NCBI GenBank assembly: GCA_947568835.1
Contig: OX387603.1
Coordinates: forward strand, 24,700,651 to 24,764,650
Length of the DNA stretch: 64,000 nt
Reading direction: 5' to 3'
Source of the DNA: Protonemura montana
Lineage: Eukaryota > Arthropoda > Insecta > Plecoptera > Nemouridae
Shown in pieces: positions 30,930 through 43,400 of this stretch (positions are counted from its first letter, which is position 1; each line of letters begins with the position of its first letter). Both the position numbers and the translations under genes were made by a program. A model generated the notes under the pieces. It ran no database searches. It was not told where the DNA came from and saw nothing but the letters and a program-made list of their open reading frames with translations.

Positions 30930-31849
30930 TAAAATGAATGACAATAAATGACAACAAATGATGAGAAATCACCGAAATTATTTATAGACATGCCCATTCT
31001 TAAGGAAAATTCCAAAATTGACGCGTTTGCTCAGCAGAAAGTTTGCTGGTTACGTTGGCCCTCTGACTAGGTATATACCTATAATCTCAATGATAGTACA
31101 AATATTATGACATTTTTGAACTAGCAGAAAGTTGGTTGAGATAACTATAACCTCTCAATTTAAACGGAAACCACATTAACATATTTTATGAAAAATATTA
31201 AATTTTACTGAATTGAGTAATTTTCATTTCAGTCAATCAAGTAACGATGTTAATAAACTGGTGCGTTCTGGCCAAAGAGCGATGAATATTAATTATTTTC
31301 GTGGCTGCTATTCCAACGAGCAGACTTGTGGTATATTGGCTAGTGGAGAGGTTTGAAACAAATGATTACACTAAACTCTTTTCTCTTTTTTGAAGGCGAA
31401 GGGCCTCAATATTAAATAAAAAATCGATTGAAGTATTTTTAGTAACTTTTCTGGCAAAAACATTTTTAGTGTCCTTTGTCTTCTTTCTCATGATTATCAC
31501 AAAAAACACCAACTAAGAAAAGGAAACATTTTGCTATGTACACAATTATGGACGCGATTCCGTTATTTTATAGCTTCAAGGTTGGCAGCTTAACAAGGTG
31601 CAGGTACACGGGTTACCGACCGATGGCCGTGATTTATCGACATTTTAATTGATCAAGTACATTTGATATCCAACAGACGGCGTTTGCGATCACTGTGTGC
31701 TTTAACACGACTGCTGGTTCGGTGATACTTGTTTGGTATCGTTGACCAGGGGACCTGGCTTCGAGCAACGGGGTTCGACTGGCGTTCCTCCAGTCGGGCT
31801 TCAAGGCTTGCATTTTCGCGTTTGTTCGTGGCAACTGGTGAGAGCCCAG
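30930..31849. other. Intergenic stretch, nothing recognised
   Basis: AT-rich sequence without a recognised gene, RNA or transposon end. Confidence 0.55.
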
Positions 31850-31905
31850 ATCTTTGGAGTGGCCGAGTGGCTCAGCACTGCTTGGTGTTGGGGTCAGGTC
31901 CGGCA
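31850..31905 (+). repeat. tRNA-like fragment
   Basis: GGAGTGGCCGAGTGGCTCAG is a good tRNA A-box region of the Leu/Ser type, followed by a weak B-box GGGTCAGGTCC. Not a complete tRNA. Confidence 0.45.
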
Positions 31906-31956
31906 TTTACACATAGTGTAGAAGCGAAACCTTCCTTCTCTATTTGCACGTAGTTG

Positions 31957-32030
31957 ATGTTGCGGTGATTGTGTTGGTGATGTTGTTGGTATTGGCGTTG
32001 TTGGTGGTGTTGATAGTTGTGATGTTTGTT
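31957..32030. repeat. Imperfect GTT/GGT microsatellite
   Basis: Repeats of GTTGGT, GATGTT and GGTGTT with frequent substitutions. Confidence 0.75.
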
Positions 32031-32280
32031 ATTTCTTGTGTATATGTTTGATCGTAAAATGTATTTCGGTTGACATGTGAACCTTTTATGTTTTAATGTA
32101 TCTTGTGTTGTATAACAAATTGGATTAAATTTGTTTTAGTAACTGTACCTATCTTCCACTTTGCCAAAACGCATGTGTCGTCGCTAGCACCACCTGGTAG
32201 CCAGGCCAGTAACTGAAAATAATTTTAATTAGTTTTTCTTGCTCTGTGGGATGATTGGTGTGAATAAAAAAATAACGGAG

Positions 32281-32352
32281 TGAACGGGGATGGAACCCCG
32301 AACACTTGTTACATGATTCAGCCACGTTAACCGCTCGACCACGAAGACCTCA
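32281..32352 (-). repeat. tRNA-like module
   Basis: On the minus strand TGGTCGAGCGGTTAACG is followed 35 bases later by GGGGTTCCATCCCCG, a self-complementary T arm. The outer acceptor stem is poor. Likely a SINE head. Confidence 0.55.
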
Positions 32353-32464
32353 GGTCCTTGTCTAAATATACGTGGATGTTTGTCATGATAAGCTAAGAAC
32401 TATCAAAGTAATATCGAACGAATATAAAAAAAAGTACAAGTCCAGAGTGTAGTTCCAATTTTTG

Positions 32465-32478
32465 CCACCAGGTGGCGC
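32465..32478 (+). promoter_or_regulatory. CTCF-like motif in the left palindrome arm
   Basis: CCACCAGGTGGCGC differs at one of 14 positions from the well-known CTCF core CCACCAGGGGGCGC. The right arm carries CCAACAGGTGGCGC on the minus strand (33296-33309), so the two motifs face each other. Binding is inferred from sequence only. Confidence 0.4.
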
Positions 32479-33295
32479 TCGCGTCAGTTTTGCACTTAAC
32501 ACTTAGTCCTGTTCCTCTATACTTGATGCTAGACGTAGGAGCTGCACACGGGGTATAGGTGGGGTTTGGGGTCGTGGGAACGTCCCGCAAAATTGGCGGG
32601 CGCGACTGGCGCGAAGCGACAGGAGCGCCCGGCAATTTTGCTAGTGTCTAAATCAGACGCCCAAAAAATGTGCAAAAATCGACTCCGCAAACAGGTCATG
32701 AATTCTCGAGTGACATAGAAGTATTATATTGGAAATATCCAACTCCGTGAGAACTTTTTAAAAGTAGTTGGATGGGATTTGATCTCGGGACCCCTGGCAC
32801 GAAAAGTGCGTTCGCTAACCACACGACCAACCGAGGATGCACAGGTCACACGGTTACTTGACATATATGATACATCCTCGGTTGCTACTGTCACTAGGTG
32901 TCTCTTATATGTCAAATAACCATATTACGTACGCATCCTCGGTTGGTTGTGTGGTTAGCGAACGCACCTCGCGTTCCAGGGGTCCCGAGATCAAATCCCA
33001 TCCAACTTCTTTTAAAAAGTTCTCACGGAGTTGGATATTTCCAATTAACATCCTTCTATGTCAATCGAGAATTCATGACCTGTTTGCGGAGTCGATTTTT
33101 GCACATTTTTTGGGCGTCCGATTTAGACACTAGCAAAATTGGCGGGCGCGCCTGTCGCTTCGCGCCAGTCGCGCCCACCAATTTTGCGAGCCGTTCCCAC
33201 GACCCCAAACCCCACCTATACCCCGTGTGCAGCTCGTAAGTCTAGCAACAAGTATAGGGGAACGGGACTTAGTGTTAAGGACAAAACCGACGCTA

Positions 33296-33309
33296 GCGCC
33301 ACCTGTTGG
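33296..33309 (-). promoter_or_regulatory. CTCF-like motif in the right palindrome arm
   Basis: The mirror partner of the site at 32465-32478, with one more substitution from the consensus core. Confidence 0.35.
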
Positions 33310-33395
33310 TAGCATTTGGAACTATCCCCTGGACGTTTCAAATTTTTGATTTTTTGTTCGATAGTTAGGTACCTCGCAGAGTCGTGCCTGCCAGT

Positions 33396-33630
33396 GTTGC
33401 GGGCCGTTCCCACGACCCCAAACCCCACCTAAACCCCAGACGCAAATTGGCGCGCCCGTCAAATGCCTCCAAAGTTCTTTCAAATTTTTTTAAATATAAC
33501 TTTCTATTGCTTCCGAAGTCAGACACGTGATTATACGAACGTACATCTGGAGTTGAAAGCAAAAATCCTCTCCCAGCTCGGGAATCGAACTCGGAAACTA
33601 TTGCATACTCGGCGCACGACCACTGCATCT
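33396..33630. repeat. Rearranged SINE family B fragment
   Basis: A plus-oriented body piece (GGGCCGTTCCCACGACCCC) is joined to a minus-oriented head resembling that at 30540-30620 (CTCGGGAATCGAACTCGG on the plus strand). It abuts the 3' end of CCDC174. Confidence 0.65.
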
Positions 33631-33652
33631 TGGGTATAAGAACATTGCTTTT

Positions 33653-33658
33653 TATTTA
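33653..33658 (-). terminator. AATAAA signal for CCDC174
   Basis: Minus-strand AATAAA 225 bases beyond the CCDC174 stop, the natural candidate for its polyadenylation signal. Confidence 0.55.
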
Positions 33659-33882
33659 GCTTTACGTTGATTTAATTGACATGCAAATATTAGGAGCATT
33701 GCAATGAAACGGGGTTGCTGTTTGTAGCTAGAGAAAGAGATGAGTGCAACCATGGGTTTTAGCCTGTATAATTTACACCTGGTTAATACGCAGAGACATG
33801 CGACACATTTTGTCTGATAAAAACCATCCTGGCTTAAACGAGATAGTAAATCATCCGGCCCTGCATTACTGTAATGTCTCAT

Positions 33883-34403
33883 TCAAACAATATCCAGCAG
33901 CCCCTTTTCCTTCTGCTTCTGCCTCAGATCAGCCTGCTCGCGTAAATACCGCAGCCCGACCATGAACGAGTCGGCAAGGTCGGCGGGCACCTCCTTTCCC
34001 GTTCTGTTCTGCGCCCCACTGCCCGACGGTCCGTAGTAGTCGAATGTTGGGGGCGGCGCGACTTCAGGGCCGGCACCCCTCGGCCTCTCGGTTTGAGCCA
34101 CGGCCGGCGCCGGCACGTTCACCTCGTCTACCATAGGCGTCGCGCGGAAAGTGGTCGGCGTCGCGCCCTTCGACTTCTTGGTGGATGACCGCGAGACGAA
34201 GCGGTCCTCCTGGTACGCATGCGCAGTTTCGAGCTCGTCGTCATTTTCCGGGTGCGTCCATTGGGAAGGGGACGGCTTTGGGCCTTTCGGCTTCTTGGTG
34301 GACGACCGAGAAACGTAGGTGTCCTCTTGGTACGCCTGCGGCGGCGCGAATTCCGAGTCCCGATCGTTGCGTCGCTTTTTTACCCACTCTTCCTGCGACA
34401 TTT
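33883..34403 (-). CDS. CCDC174: CCDC174 exon 5 with stop
   Basis: Acceptor CGTCCTTCCAG. Reads MSQEEWVKKRRNDRDSEFAP, the two AYQED...VSRSSTKK repeats, a Pro-rich stretch, and ends LREQADLRQKQKEKGLLDIV with TGA. Confidence 0.93.
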
Positions 34404-37400
34404 CTGGAAGGACGAGACAAAATTTAGATGGTGATTCGTGCCATTTTATTCGGGAAATGAGACTAGCATGTGACAAAAAAACGGCAACGTCTTTAGCTGT
34501 GCGTACCCATTGTCTCCTTGACGCCCTCCTTGCCGACGTCCCAAGGTCGTACGGCTTGGCGCTTCTTTGCGGAAGGCTCGGGTTTCTCCTCGACGACTTC
34601 GGCGACCTCTGGCGCAGAAGGAGCAGTCTCCACTTCGACGGGAGCGGGGTCTGCAAGCAGAGACGCGTTTCACAGGGTGGAACAAGTCAATGGAGTAATG
34701 GGTATCTTTTGAGCACTCAAACGTTTTATTGAAGCCTGCTGCCACGATAGTGCATTCCAGTCGAGATACCGACTTGGTGTTGGGGAGATTTCCTGGTGAT
34801 TTGAAACCAATTTTTGCAGACCAATCCTATCGTTCAATCATCCTTTTATTAGGGTTGGTAAAAAATGCTTCAGCAACTAAAAAAATCTCTATTAGTGGAC
34901 ATTTTCCGGAAAATCCATTTTTAAAAACATTTCTAAAAAAACAGGATACAACTAATTATGTAAGATTTAAAAAATGTTTGGCGCAAGTATTTTCTTATCG
35001 TGTGAACAGATTAAAGAAATTGGGAAGAATTTTGGGAGCCCTGACAACAGGTTTTTTTTACAACGCGTGTAACTATAAGAAGAAATCATATTTTTGATTT
35101 AAAAAGCGTAAATCTGTTGCTCATATTGTTATGAGTCGCCTAGTTTTTGTTTCGTCGCGATCGGACGAGTGGTTTGACTGATTAGTTGTATCCAGTAAAA
35201 CTAGATCTAGACCTGAGCACCCGATCCAACAGTCTTGAGGTCATTTGAAATCTTATTTAAATTGCAAACGCTTGCAATGCGCGGGGTATTTTATTATTAT
35301 CAACACTATCACCGTCTCAAAAATTGATACCCAAACGGGGATTCGTACTCCGACGTCCATTAATCGCGGGTGTTGCTCTAACCCATTGAGCTACTTGGAC
35401 ACATGCTTTTGAGACGATTTTAGTGTACCTATTTGATGAGAATGACGGATCTCCAAGGAGAAGAATCAAGAGGCTGTGAGTACCCGTTAGGGCATCAATT
35501 TTTTAGACTTTTCATAATAATAATATACCTCACGTATTATTGCGTTTGCAATTTAAATCAGCTTTCAAATGATCTTAAGGCTTTTGTACCAGGTGCTCAG
35601 GTCTATATTAGGGGTGCTCAGGTGTTGATAACAATAAAAAGCCTTAAGGCCAGTTATTTTCAGCAAAATTTGATATGTGTTTTCTTGATATTCCCATTCA
35701 AGTTGGTTAAACTACGTGCAAAAGCAAAATACGATTTCCAGAATTCTACGGAGTGTGAGATGAGATTTACAAAGAGTCCGCACAATCTTTCCCCGACATT
35801 GGCTACATTAAGTTCTTCATAGCAATGACTTCAAGCCTCCATTAAATTGAACTTAAAACCATATTTTTTCAAATTTTTTCCACCCCAAAACTTGACGCGT
35901 GGTGACGCGTGGTGTTGATAGATCAGGCAAGACCTACCTTCCTCGGGCGGCAGCCCCATGCGAATACGCTTGCGCATGGTAGCCGCCTTGAGCCGCGCAT
36001 CGAGCTGCTTCTGCCTGCGCTCGCGCTGCGCACGCGCTGACTCCTGCTGCGTGCGCGTCTCCTCGCGCAGCTTGGTCAACGCATCCTGCTGCGCGCGACG
36101 CTGCTCCTCGTCACCCGAGAAGCCGTAGTAACCAACGCCGTGTGCGCGCGCCTCTGTAGGAGAAAACAGGTGGTGTTAGATCAGGGACAGGCGAGACGCA
36201 TCTCCCAAGAGAAGGAAGGGAATGTGGTGATGACCATTGATGGGTTGCCGATTGGCATCTTCGGAAAGACGGCCGCATCAAGTTCAGGGTCTCTCTTCTG
36301 TTGTGTTTGGCCTGGGAGGGGGAGGGGGTGTTAATAAAGGGAGGTTTACCCATTGGGACTGGAGTTTTTAGAACGCCACTCTATTCTTGCTGCATTTTTT
36401 TGCAATTTATGCAGGACTTTTGGTTATCTGCATACCACAAGGGAGCTGAATCCAGCAAGCGAAGGATGAAAACGGAGCTTGACTGGAAAAATGTGAGACC
36501 GAACCGGGATGCGGACACGGGACCGGGAACCCGGTAGTACAAAGTATCAGACTCCTTTAGACTCATTGAGCAAAACTGAAGAAATACCAAGACGGCCAAT
36601 TTAAGCTACCTGGCTCAATGCGAGATGACCTGGCGACAGGGCGAAACTGCAGCCCTCGTAGTTAGAGTCTTCGATGTCTTAGGGTTCTGAGGTGAGGTAG
36701 AGGACATTAAACGAGGCTGGAGATGTCATAGGGTTGACGGTGATCCCCGCGATTTTTAATCCCTTTTAAGGGTCGTCCCCTTGTCAGCATCAGAAAACAC
36801 TTCCAATTTCGCCCAGAGAAGCGTTGCTTATTATTTTTCTAGACACAACACTAATGACTGATAACGAGTGCTATCGACTAAGTATCGAGGCAAACTCTGT
36901 TGGCGTGTAGTAGGCATGAAGAGTTGATTAAGGTCAACAAAAATGATGAAAACAAAAATGAACAAAATGATTGAAATCATAGCACAGTCGAAAACGATCG
37001 AAGCATCGTTCAAATCATCGACCTCCGTATTTATATTAAAATTCGTCACACTTTTCAGATTCCTTCTCGTTTCGAAAGTTAATTTGGANNNNNNNNNNNN
37101 NNNNNNNNNNNNNNNNNNNNNNNNNNNNNNNNNNNNNNNNNNNNNNNNNNNNNNNNNNNNNNNNNNNNNNNNNNNNNNNNNNNNNNNNNNNNNNNNNNNN
37201 NNNNNNNNNNNNNNNNNNNNNNNNNNNNNNNNNNNNNNNNNNNNNNNNNNNNNNNNNNNNNNNNNNNNNNNNNNNNNNNNNNNNNNNNAGCGTGATGTTA
37301 GGTACCTGTCCAAAGGTAAAGAAGGTATACGAGCAAACAAGCTAAAATAAGTGGGCACTTCCTCGTCAAAAAGTTAATTGCAGATCTGTACAACTCTTAA

Positions 37401-40400
37401 GGTTGAACACAATCCCGACAGACTGCTTCGTATACGTTCTCTGTAACACCAAGTTTTTACTGCCGCGATTTTTTATCTAATGCTTCTCTTCTTCACGACC
37501 AGTGGAGTCATATCAAAATACCATCCGAGGACCAGAGCCCAGGCTGGCATCGAATGGCACCTCGGCGATAGCTGTCTCAATAAAAATTAACCCCGAATAA
37601 TTTGATTGGTTCATTAAGACAACCTTGGATGAGGACCTGGTCGAGTGTAAAGATCAAACTTCTCATTTGAATTCCATAAATTAACTTGGCCATAAAGATC
37701 TAAACAGGTTATCCATTAACACAACTTATGGAGCGCATTTTTACATGATACGAAATGGGATTCGTCTTAAAAAGGACCTAATGTTGTTTCTTTGCCTTGT
37801 CTGTCTCCATCGTGGCCCAGAAAGTGTACATATTTTCTGGAAAGGGGTTCACGAGAAACAGACTTTACTTTTTATGCCCTTAAAGAAATGTTTTTGAAGC
37901 TATTAGGGTGACTGTATTTACGTTACAATGCCCACAAAGTTTATTTAATTCTAAAAATATGATAATGCATGAAGATCAGTCTGGATAAGAGCAATTCAGA
38001 GATGGTGAGAGCATACCCGAAAAGTTTCGAAGCACATGCTGCCTGTAGTTAATTATAAACATTGTCGCCGAGTTGGATGAGAAAAGTATAGAAAGCGAAG
38101 AATATGTTAGCCCCGGGTCGAGACTCGATCTTTGCCTGCTCTAGGCTTAACGTCGCCTCGGGAAATCCCCGGCGACTGACACCGAATGAAAGAAACTCGC
38201 CAGGGAAAACACTTTCACTCGAACGTTGCTGTTTTCCTTGACACATCCGGATGAAAAGCTACAACATCGCGTATTGCTGTTTTAAAAAAAGCAAAAGATA
38301 AAAAAAATAGACGTTTGACGTACGAAAGCGTACAAGTCACACCGTGATGTGGAAACACTTTGTGAGACGCACAATTTAAATACACGGACAGGACCCCAGC
38401 TAACATAAAAGTTTAGAATTATAATTTTGAACGCGATAAAATTGGATTACAGTTCAGCTGAAAGCACCGCAAAGACCGCGAGATAAAAAAAAAACTCTCA
38501 GAATTATGAAAATAAAAATGTAAATTCGCATGACGATGGTTCTGGCCGATAGACATGAGTAGCTGCATCGTGGTGGAACTTGAACTTGACAGCATGCAGA
38601 CGACGGTCCCGTGGAGACGACGGACCGAGACGAGTCCGCGGTGGACGCTGATTGGCGCTGATTGGATCTGCGTCCGACTTCGCCCCCTCGACCGCGCATC
38701 CTGCGAGCTCGTCGGTGATTGTCACGATTCGGTGCGGATTGCAGCGGATATCCGCATAATGCGAAGATCGCACGGAGAGCGCGGGACCAAGGCCGCGTTC
38801 ACTCTCCTAGCAATCGGACCACCACACCCTGCTCCGAGCGGCACGCATGTACACACTTCGGCGCCATGTGTCGCGATAGTGCGTCGATACGCACGGCGGC
38901 GCCTATGGCTACAGCCGGCGATGTGTTTTGTCACGAGCAGGACGAAGAGAAACGAAATTCGTAATGGATGGTAGTTTGAACTATACATAATTGTTTATTC
39001 GCAAAAAAATTCCGAGCAAACACGCAGTAAAAAATATAGGAAATGCCAGTTAATATGTGACTATTTCGCATATCGAGAGACGCACAAAATACCCAGAATC
39101 GCAGCGTCCCCCTGATGGATTCGCAGGCTCCAGCCGCCTCCAGCGCTATCGCGCGTCACGGGGGCGTCACAATCTCTCCATTCGTGGGTTCTCCCCGTCG
39201 CAGAGCGACCGAGTCATGTCCTGTGTCGCTGCGGTTCGCACAAAGCCGCGGGCTTCCTATTAGCAGAGTACAACGCCTCTTGCCGCCGCCCGCAAGCGCT
39301 AAATTCACGGACAAAAGTCGCGTGACACGCGAACCAGCCAAATGACAAACGAGGCCGCGATCTGGCGGTCCAGGAAATGCATCGGCGGTGAATTGTAATG
39401 CAGTTTCAGCTGCAGTCAGCGCTCTCTTTAAGGTGACAGACGCATGCGTGCTCTCGAGGGCAGCGTCCGCAGGGTTCTCGTTACTCTACGCTTCTTGGAA
39501 CGTTCTCGTTGCAGAGAAACAAGTAGTCTCGTGAACCGATCGGAGAAGCCGGGCATGCACTCTTCGAAAAGTATTCGATATTCGTGTCAAGATGATTTCC
39601 GCGCGGCTTGGTTCTTGTCGACGTCGAGCGATTATTGACGAACGAAGGCATAAAAAAAGTGTGCGTTATTGCCCGGTGACCGGACAGAGGGAACGGAGGA
39701 GACACGATGGTCGCGTCGTCGCAGGCCATCATTGCAACGAGTGCCATCCCGAATCGATTACAGACGCGGGGAATTAACAGAGCAAAGCGCAATTCGCCGG
39801 ATTGCCTGCTACAGAGCCCACGGGCCACCTAATGAGCAACGAAATCCTATTTTTGCCACAAACGAGCCTAACCACTTTACGGCTAATTGTATTTTTCGGA
39901 GGTACGCTACATCATAAAGCAAAATTGATGATTTTCTAGTTCTGGAATGGCACCGGTGCATGGAACGGAGACTAAATTGACGGTCTACGCCTACATAGAG
40001 CCAGTTTACTACTGAAAGAAAGTAGGGACACGCTGTTTCTATTTTCGCACACAAATCGAAAAAGTATCTACATTATATCAGCCGATAACGACGAGGGGTG
40101 CAAGACAAAACGACTGCCAGCCATGCACCGATGGCGCTGACTTGGCAGAAAGGCATTCAGACGTTTCGCGGGTAAAACGTCTTTCAGACACGCGCCGAGC
40201 GGCGCTATTGCAAGGTTGGCGGCAAACGTTTATAAAGCGAGAATTTATTTGCGGGGTCCGTGGGTCGGCATGGAGAGCGGTCGTATTTTGCGGTACGTCA
40301 TGCATTATGCAGCTACAATTGTTGCCGCTGCCAGTGGCAGCAACCACGGAGCGGAGACTGGCTGACGTCTTCACTTGAAAAGCCAGGGGTAGTCGAAGGC

Positions 40401-43400
40401 GCCCGTGTCAAATAAGATGGTAGCTCAACTTTCCACGGACTCTCTTGATATTGCAGTAAAAAACCTCGAGGTCCTGCTCTCCCACAGGGGCAGGGTTTTA
40501 CGAAGTTTGACTTCAAGCATCGAGAGAGAACACTTCAAGGCATGGTTTTTCTATGTACAACCAAAGTCAGTAGAAAATCGTTGCCATGCTCACCACAAAT
40601 ACATTCCTATAACCAATCACTAGTGATATCTGTATGTCCTAGGCTGCTCGTAGGTACAGTCAGGAGCGCTTTGTGTGACCTTATAGAGTGCCCCACCAAA
40701 TGCAACCGATTCCCTCACTGCACCCTCTCACGCACTGCCAGCTCAGCGGACAATCGAGCACACCACTCCGCACAGGAGCACAGCATGCAGTATTTCGCAC
40801 GGGTCGCCCTGTGGTCCCGTCGTCCGGGGCCTAGGGAAATTACACGCCGTACAGGTGGTAACCACGCCGACCGCATGACAAACGGTCCCCGAACCCGACC
40901 CCGAGGTCGGGGGTGCCGGGTGGAAATCGCCACGTGCTCAGCCGACCGAGAGTGCGCCGTCGTGCGACGAATGCCTCATCCCGCGTTCGACAGCCGCTCC
41001 TACAACTCTCAGATTCAAAACTCCCGAATGGCGTCCCTCTCCTTTTCCAACGCGCTAAGCAGTCACAGCCAAATTTACTTTTCAAACACGCGCACACTGA
41101 CATACGTAACACGGCGTCCCACGTCTCTCGCGGCGTCTGTCTCGACTTGTTCGCGTTCTATTCCTGATAATATTTAGCGCCGCATTATCATGCCGCCGTG
41201 CGCAGCCCGCGATGAGTCACCGCGTTGGATAAGACGACGACTCCGCGATGAGTAGTGAACGGCTCGTCGCTGTTTGATGATAATTAATGGCTAATTAACG
41301 AGGGAACACGTCGAGCGGGAAGTCGGCGTTCCAGACGAGACGTTCGCGAGGATCGCTCTGCTTTCCCGGGGAAAAATCGGGAGCAACGAGCTCGCCGGGG
41401 TGTATGCACCAGTATAACTATATAATATGCAAGAGCAGAGCCAGAAAGTTGGGGTCCTCATCTCGGTAATGCTTTGCATCGCCGCGGCAGTCAACGTGCC
41501 TCGGGTTGCGAACGTGATGCCTCGGGGTACACGTTGAGTTACAACGTTGGAGTAGCGAGCGAAGTACGAACAAGTTTGTGTAACGCACACCCCTGCGAGA
41601 CGAGCACTGCGGGCGTACAGAGACCGGGTGTACACAGACATACACACACACAGACTTGCGCGGTGATAAGTTTCTTTATTATTATTACTGCCTGGCTACT
41701 AGAAGGCACTTCCTAAATTGCATTTGCCACGCAGTGCCACGTAAACGTGGGCATACAAATGAATTGTTTTACTACGCTAGTTCAAACAATGCAGCGACTA
41801 TTAGTTTTATCTCTTACTACGATGGGAAATAATTTACATGGCCACGGTACGTAAGTAAGTAGTAAAGTAACGTATGAATATGCGAATCTGTGCAAATTGA
41901 GTTTGTAATTTATGCCGTTTTCGGGTTTTGGATGCCTGCCTGCCTGCCATGCTCACTACCTGCAGGGCACGCGGCGGCTCTGCGGATAGCGAGATGCAAA
42001 TGTCGCGGCGCAATTTCGAGCTTGTTTTCATTCGCGCGGTGCGAGATATACGTGTGAAAAGTTCGCACGTCTACGGAATACCAAGCGTCGAGGCGAGGTC
42101 GTGCACGCATGAAGGAAAATCACAATGTAGGCGATTTGAATAAGAAAAGACCCGCAAGACCCAGGGTGGACAGCGGTCAAGAAACGGAACATTGCCGTTA
42201 AACTCGTCGAGAACTGCAAGCCAAACGGAAAGTTTTCTTGTTATTTCGATAAAAATCCCTCGGCACCCGTAAGTTTGGCTTTATTAGATGATAACAGATG
42301 TCCAAGTTGGCAAGGCATCCCGTGGTCGATACTCAACGCAACAGCTGGGGGCTCAATCTGGTACGTCGTCAACGCCACGCGACAGATTTGGTCTCTCCCT
42401 CTTCGTGGACTACGGTGCCCCGGAAGACCCAAGGCACCCGACCCACTCGAAGGGCCAATGACTTGCCAGAAACACCATGTCCAAGTGAAAATCTTGTTTG
42501 TACGTTTCTGGTTTTCTGACTCTTGCCAGCCGCTCTGTGTTCCTCCATGCAAACGAGCCATGCTACCTTGCAAGTTGAACGGGCTATAAGTGGACACCAA
42601 ATGAACGCTTGACAAAACGATCGACCAAACGCCCTCGCGCTCGCCACCTGCCTATAATTAACTCGACGTGAGCGTCAAGAGGTTGGAATCACGCGGGGGT
42701 GTACGCCGACCACGCCGCAGCTGACGGATTCGATCAATCAGCGCCGAGCGGTGAATTAATTAAGTGTCGCGAGGAGCTCTTTGCAAGGCGGTGCACGAGA
42801 ACGAGAGTGTCTTACGCGCTCTCGACAAAAGGAGGGTGGTGCGACGATGACAAATCGAACGAGACAAGGCGAGCTGTCTCGGGGAGCTGAGAATACAAAG
42901 CAACGCCACCGTCGGCTACTGGGAATCTCAGCGGGAAGAAAACCCACAAGCCTCAACGATTCCACAGTTCAAGAAACGTTCAGTTATAGATTTTTGAGGC
43001 AAGTTCTAAGCTAGAATGAAAACGGAACTAATGTCAGAACGCACAAGCCATTGCAAACGTTCTGGCGAAGACCGCTGTGCCATCGAGCATTCAGCCAGAA
43101 AACAACGACCGCTCGCCGTAAATGGAGTGCGCGCGTCCCGATCAAGCCGTGACATCAGCTCTGCCAGGCCGTTCATTGATGCTGTGGTCCGGGGCATTGT
43201 CTACCTGGCCGGGCATGGGCCACGGCGAGCGCATTCATCACGGCGAGGACGATCACGAACAACTCGTCGTGGGGAACACGTCATAGCCAAGACGTACAGT
43301 CAGCTGGAGGCTGCGAACCTCGGGGATAGAACAGTTCAACTTTTGACCCTCAAAGCTAGCTACAAAGACACTTGCACCTATCTTCGTGAACAATTCGCAA

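Larger units (their letters stand above)
32440..33334. repeat. 895-bp palindrome of tRNA-headed SINE family B
   Basis: The arms are 32440-32840 and 32933-33334, each about 400 bases and closely similar along their full length when one is complemented. The symmetry continues into the 92-base centre: GGTTACTTGACATATA faces TATATGTCAAATAACC at matching spacing. Each arm runs, from centre outward: a tRNA-like head (CCTCGGTTGGTCGTGTGG with B-like GATCAAATCCC), a linker, a GC-rich body with repeated GGCGGGCGCG-type motifs, and an end that includes a CTCF-like motif. There is no coding capacity. It could be a foldback element or two SINE insertions. The continued symmetry at the centre favours a foldback or a duplication event. 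Confidence 0.85.

Noticed and set aside
34729-35097. 122-residue open frame in CCDC174 intron 3
   Set aside because: Lys/Phe-rich, AT-rich composition, no motif and no splice context.
36831-37358. Open frames crossing the N run on both strands
   Set aside because: Artefacts of translating 200 N as unknown residues.
40542-41177. 211-residue open frame on the + strand in the GC-rich intron
   Set aside because: No domain, no repeats of coding periodicity I could see, Ser/Arg-rich composition as expected from GC-rich non-coding DNA.
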